The notes below the pieces were generated by a model. The model was not told the DNA's origin and did not search any database. It was given only the letters and a program-made list of their open reading frames with translations. A stretch of 64,000 nucleotides of DNA, taken from Epichloe hybrida. Taxonomy: Eukaryota > Ascomycota > Sordariomycetes > Hypocreales > Clavicipitaceae. Made by a program: the position numbers and the translations under genes. Position 1 is the stretch's first letter. Each line of letters begins with the position of its first letter. Positions 60,704 through 64,000 of this stretch are shown here, piece after piece. The stretch is from the NCBI GenBank assembly GCA_019022495.1, contig JAFEKR010000017.1, positions 496,001-560,000 on the forward strand, read 5' to 3'.

Positions 60704-61879
60704 TGCGAATAGGCTGTGCGTGGTAAGTCTGCGGTGCCCCTAACGTAGCTCTCGCGAGTAAATGAGACTGATTGTATGACAAGAGAAGAAAATGAAAGAG
60801 TTATCACTCTGCGCCGCAGAGAGGTTCTTTTCGTCCTCAATCTAGCGTCTTCACCGAAGGGGTGGAATGGGTATCAATTGAGGTTGGAGTTGGAGAAGAG
60901 ACAAAAAGTAGGGTCGAGAAAGTAGATGCGCAACAGCTTAAGAATAAGCGGTGCATCGAAAGAATGAATGTCGTGTTCAAAAGAGTGCACAAAAGGCCAG
61001 ATTGCACGCAAGGTTTCTGGCGGGCCTCACAACTCAGAGCTAGCCCCACGTGACAGGGGTCTGTGAATGGGTCCGGTTCAGGCCTCGCACTGTATGTTCT
61101 CAAGCGCCCAAAGGGGCGACAGCAAGGAGCTCAAAGCCGGGTTTCACGCTCAGGTTTGTAGCGTCTTTCGTTATCTTTTGCTCACAGTGCTGCCCTTAAA
61201 CCCCCTGCATACATACATGAAGCTTCTGCGGTAGCTCTACCGGAGACAGTGCCAAGACCGATGACCACACAGGGTCCGGCACATTTTAGCCTGCCATTGG
61301 CGCCACAGTGTCCAAACGCTGACCCTCATGCGAGTCGCATCTCAAGCGCCACCAATCATGTTTGGACGAAAGTTTCCTGTACATACGGAGTACAGAGCCA
61401 TGTACTGTGTCAATACGTACCTACATACGGAGTAGAGACGGAGACTAATTAAGCGAAGGCGGTCAACGCATGGAGTGCAGACTGCTCGTCCCAGCTGGAA
61501 TGTCGCTTTGGCGTCCAAGTGCCTAGTAGGTTCCGAGATGTTCTGGTTGCATCCACACGTCACAGTGACTCAAATTAGCCGCCACCGCACGCCTTCTTGA
61601 TTGTTTGTTAGTCTGTAAGAAAGCAACAGGACACCGTTGCACAACTTACATACTTCCACAATGTCGTAAATGATCCACTTGGAGACTTCGAGAGTATTCC
61701 GGCTGCATGTGCATGGACTCCATAGAGTAATGATGCAACCCTCAACAGCGTCAGCAACTCAGCATGCCAAATCCCTTATTATTCTCACATCTGGCTTCTG
61801 CTCTATATGACTCATTTGTTTCTATAGTCGCGTGATTAAAATTTGCCGACCAAGATTACTCTGACCTTACAGGATACGC
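60704..61879. other. Intergenic 1.2 kb, KAR2 promoter and HBS1 3' end
   Basis: This holds the upstream region of KAR2, with no canonical yeast UPRE (CAGCGTG) noticed. Two TACGGAGTA motifs lie near 61384 and 61424. No gene is supported. Confidence 0.55.
61047..61052. promoter_or_regulatory. CACGTG palindrome upstream of KAR2
   Basis: A CACGTG core with the flanks CCC and ACAGG lies about 345 bp upstream of the KAR2 start. bHLH or bZIP factors bind such cores. The link to KAR2 control is only positional, and the site could be chance. Confidence 0.2.
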
Positions 61880-64000
61880 TCATTCTAATAGACCAGCGGC
61901 AATCGTTTCTCCTCCGCTTCGAAGAACAACTCTCTGACCCTTTTCCAACGGAACTTTCGAAGCCAACTTAACCATGACTCTGGCTACGCCGCCTGGTTGA
62001 ACCACTTTGGGCTTCTTTTTGATAATTTCGCCAGTAGCTTTGTCGAGCGTAGCAGGTATGGACTGAATCTGCCCAGCAGCGTGCAGGCGTCCTCGATGAA
62101 GGTCGACAGGCATGGGCATCAAGTACTCAAACGCCATAGCTCTCATTGTAAATGTGTCGCCAACACTGATGGGATCCACGGCACCGCACAAGATGTCGCC
62201 TACGCGAATATGGATGGGGTCCATGTCCGTCAAAGCAATGTTGACGCTCTGTCCAGCAACGGCCCATTCTTGAGAATCCGCATCAGTCATGATTGATTTG
62301 ATGTATGCCTGCTCTCCACTAGGTTGCACTACCATAGCATCACCGATCTGAACAGTTCCAGCATCGATTCGGCCGGCGAGAGTGGTAGTTCCTTGTTGCT
62401 GACTTCGAAACACTTCTGAAATTGACATCCGGAATGGCTTTGTAAGTGTTCGAGATGGTGATGGTTCAGAGTCTTCCAGAGTCTCCATCAAAGTTGGGCC
62501 AGTGTACCAAGTAGCAGCCTTGTCTTCAGTCTTTCTTGCGATGTTATCTCCGTTGAGACCTGAGATTGGAACGAAGCTGACGAGCTTGCTTTGAAAGCCC
62601 AGGCCGGTGAGGAAGCCCATAACCTGCTGAGTAATTTCGTCAAATCTGTCTTGAGACCACCCAACCATGTCAAGCTTGTTGACGGCCACGATCAAGCGTT
62701 GCACACCAAGACTGCGCAGTAACAATACATGCTCTCTTGTTTGACCTTTGAGGCCCTTCTCGTAGGCGCCAGTATTCGCATCAATGACGAGAATGGCAAA
62801 ATCCGCCTGGCTCGCACCAGCAATCATATTGGGCACGAAATCGCGATGACCTGGCGCGTCTAGAATCGTGAATCTGGTGTTCGGGGTCTCAAAATGGTTC
62901 GTAGCAATGTCGATTGTGACACCGCGTTCTCTCTCCTCAGTTCTCTGGTCCATCACCCAAGCCAGAGCAAAAGACTGTTTTCCAGACTTTTCAGCCTGTC
63001 TACGATACTTGTCGACAGTTCGTTCTTGGACATATTTCAGCTCAAGTAAAAGTCGTCCCATAAGCGTGCTCTTCCCTGCGTCGACATGTCCTGCTGCTGG
63101 TCAGAGTGAAATCTCGCGTTGAATTACCATAGCTGCATAGACTTACCGACTACGACAAAGCTGATGCTCTTTTTGCTATTACTGTTCTCGTATTCTTTCA
63201 CCACGTCCAAGCCTTTGCTCTTTGGGGGAGGAACATCGCTAACTTTGAGATTTGAGACACCATTTACCACATTGACATCCTTGAAAGTGGTATCGCCTTT
63301 GAGGGCTTTTTTGCTCGTTGAAGCTGCTGTTTTAGGAGCAGGCAAAGCCCTCTTCCCCGCTGAAGAATATCATTAGAATTAGCTCATCATTTTGTCCTCG
63401 CAAAATTCGAACCTTTTGCTTGCGCTGCCAGGACAACATCATCGGGACTAGGCTCGGAAAATGCATTGGTGAAAAATGAAGATGAGGCGTATGGCATTGC
63501 ATAAAAATCAGGCCTGTTTGCTTGACGATTATCCGGAGCAGAACCAAACAGAGTTTTGGCGAATGGAGATGGTGTGCAATTGGGAACCAGTGGTGCATCG
63601 AATTCCTCCACTCCATCATCGGCTGGGGTAGGTGATGATCTTGCAGATATATCTTTCTGAGTTACACGATTTTCATTGTAATTTTCGTCAGATTGCAGAC
63701 CGTGATAGCTTTTTTGTGGAGTCAAATTGTTGAGAGTCGAGCGAGCTGTTGTAGATTCTTCAATGCCGCGAAGCTTCTTCGACGGGTATGGAGATGCTTT
63801 GGTGTTTTCCTTCTGACTGCCATCCGTGATAGACAACCGTTTGAGTCCATTTTCGGCTTGTGACGTCTTTGTTTGCTCCTTCTTTTCGTCATTCTTCTTT
63901 TTCCTGGCTGCAGCCAAGGCTTGAAGCTTTGACAATTTAGGTGTCCCTTCTGCCCCGCCGAGGAGACCACCCCGAGGACGATTCGGCGAGATGAGTCTGG
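61880..64000 (-). CDS. HBS1: HBS1-like translational GTPase, 5' end beyond the window
   Basis: Visible exons are complement(61880..63090, 63147..63359, 63413..>64000), about 670 residues. The frame is still open at the window edge and contains no plausible ATG, so the N-terminus is missing. The N-terminal part is disordered (RPRGGLLGG, SKLQALAAARKKK). The GTPase shows G1 GHVDAGKST, rebuilt across an intron, then ERGVTIDIA, DAPGH, NKLD and the SGL-type G5. Two beta-barrel domains follow, ending GGETIAAGLLE. Hbs1 partners Dom34/Pelota to rescue stalled ribosomes in no-go and non-stop decay. The extended N-terminus and the DAPGH text separate it from eEF1A. The first visible intron has a GTTCGA donor. 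Confidence 0.93.

Overview
The window is a piece of nuclear chromosome from a filamentous ascomycete, most likely a sordariomycete of the Hypocreales type. The evidence is the set of short introns (about 50-140 nt, GT...AG, with CTAAC or CTGAC branch sites), a Zn2Cys6 regulator, a fungal BiP ending in HDEL, fungal-type VPS27, DOA4 and NMNAT proteins, and a LINE destroyed by C-to-T/G-to-A mutation as in repeat-induced point mutation (RIP). Gene models were built by hand from open frames, splice sites and family expectations. All exon sums are divisible by three, but no transcript data were available.

Layout. 1-6765 is an AT-rich, stop-riddled block holding a RIP-decayed Tad1/I-like LINE. 7391-15592 carries three minus-strand genes: a BRAP2/Etp1-type RING ligase, polyubiquitin with four repeats, and a polyQ Zn2Cys6 regulator. 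15593-19511 is gene-free and holds a foldback/MITE-like element. 19512-21371 is the farnesyltransferase beta subunit (RAM1). 21372-27637 is a 6.3-kb gene-free stretch. 27638-28612 is a small dsRBD-like gene with an unusually long intron. 30371-34109 carries glycerol kinase and a histidine-phosphatase (PGAM-like) gene, both minus, with a second small inverted-repeat element between them. 34533-41036 is a divergent pair, VPS27 (-) and DOA4 (+), two partners in endosomal sorting of ubiquitinated cargo. 41901-46163 is a second divergent pair, long-chain acyl-CoA synthetase (-) and NMN adenylyltransferase (+), separated by a hexamer array and a 14-bp array. 47134-48592 is a DUF2461 protein. 49616-50610 is a broken phosphotransferase (APH-family) pseudogene. 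52963-55247 is a cytochrome b5-fused sphingolipid delta-8 desaturase. 56181-57842 is an uncharacterised basic and acidic protein. 58369-60703 is BiP/KAR2. 61880 to the right edge is HBS1, cut by the window end.

Themes. Six of the 16 genes serve ubiquitin or protein quality control (polyubiquitin, BRAP2-like E3, VPS27, DOA4, BiP, HBS1). The rest are mainly housekeeping. I see no secondary-metabolite cluster, CRISPR array, rRNA or convincing tRNA. The least explained parts are the two inverted-repeat elements, the dispersed TACGGAGTA-type motif confined to non-coding DNA, the ACGT-core 14-bp array in a bidirectional promoter, and the uORFs ahead of DOA4.
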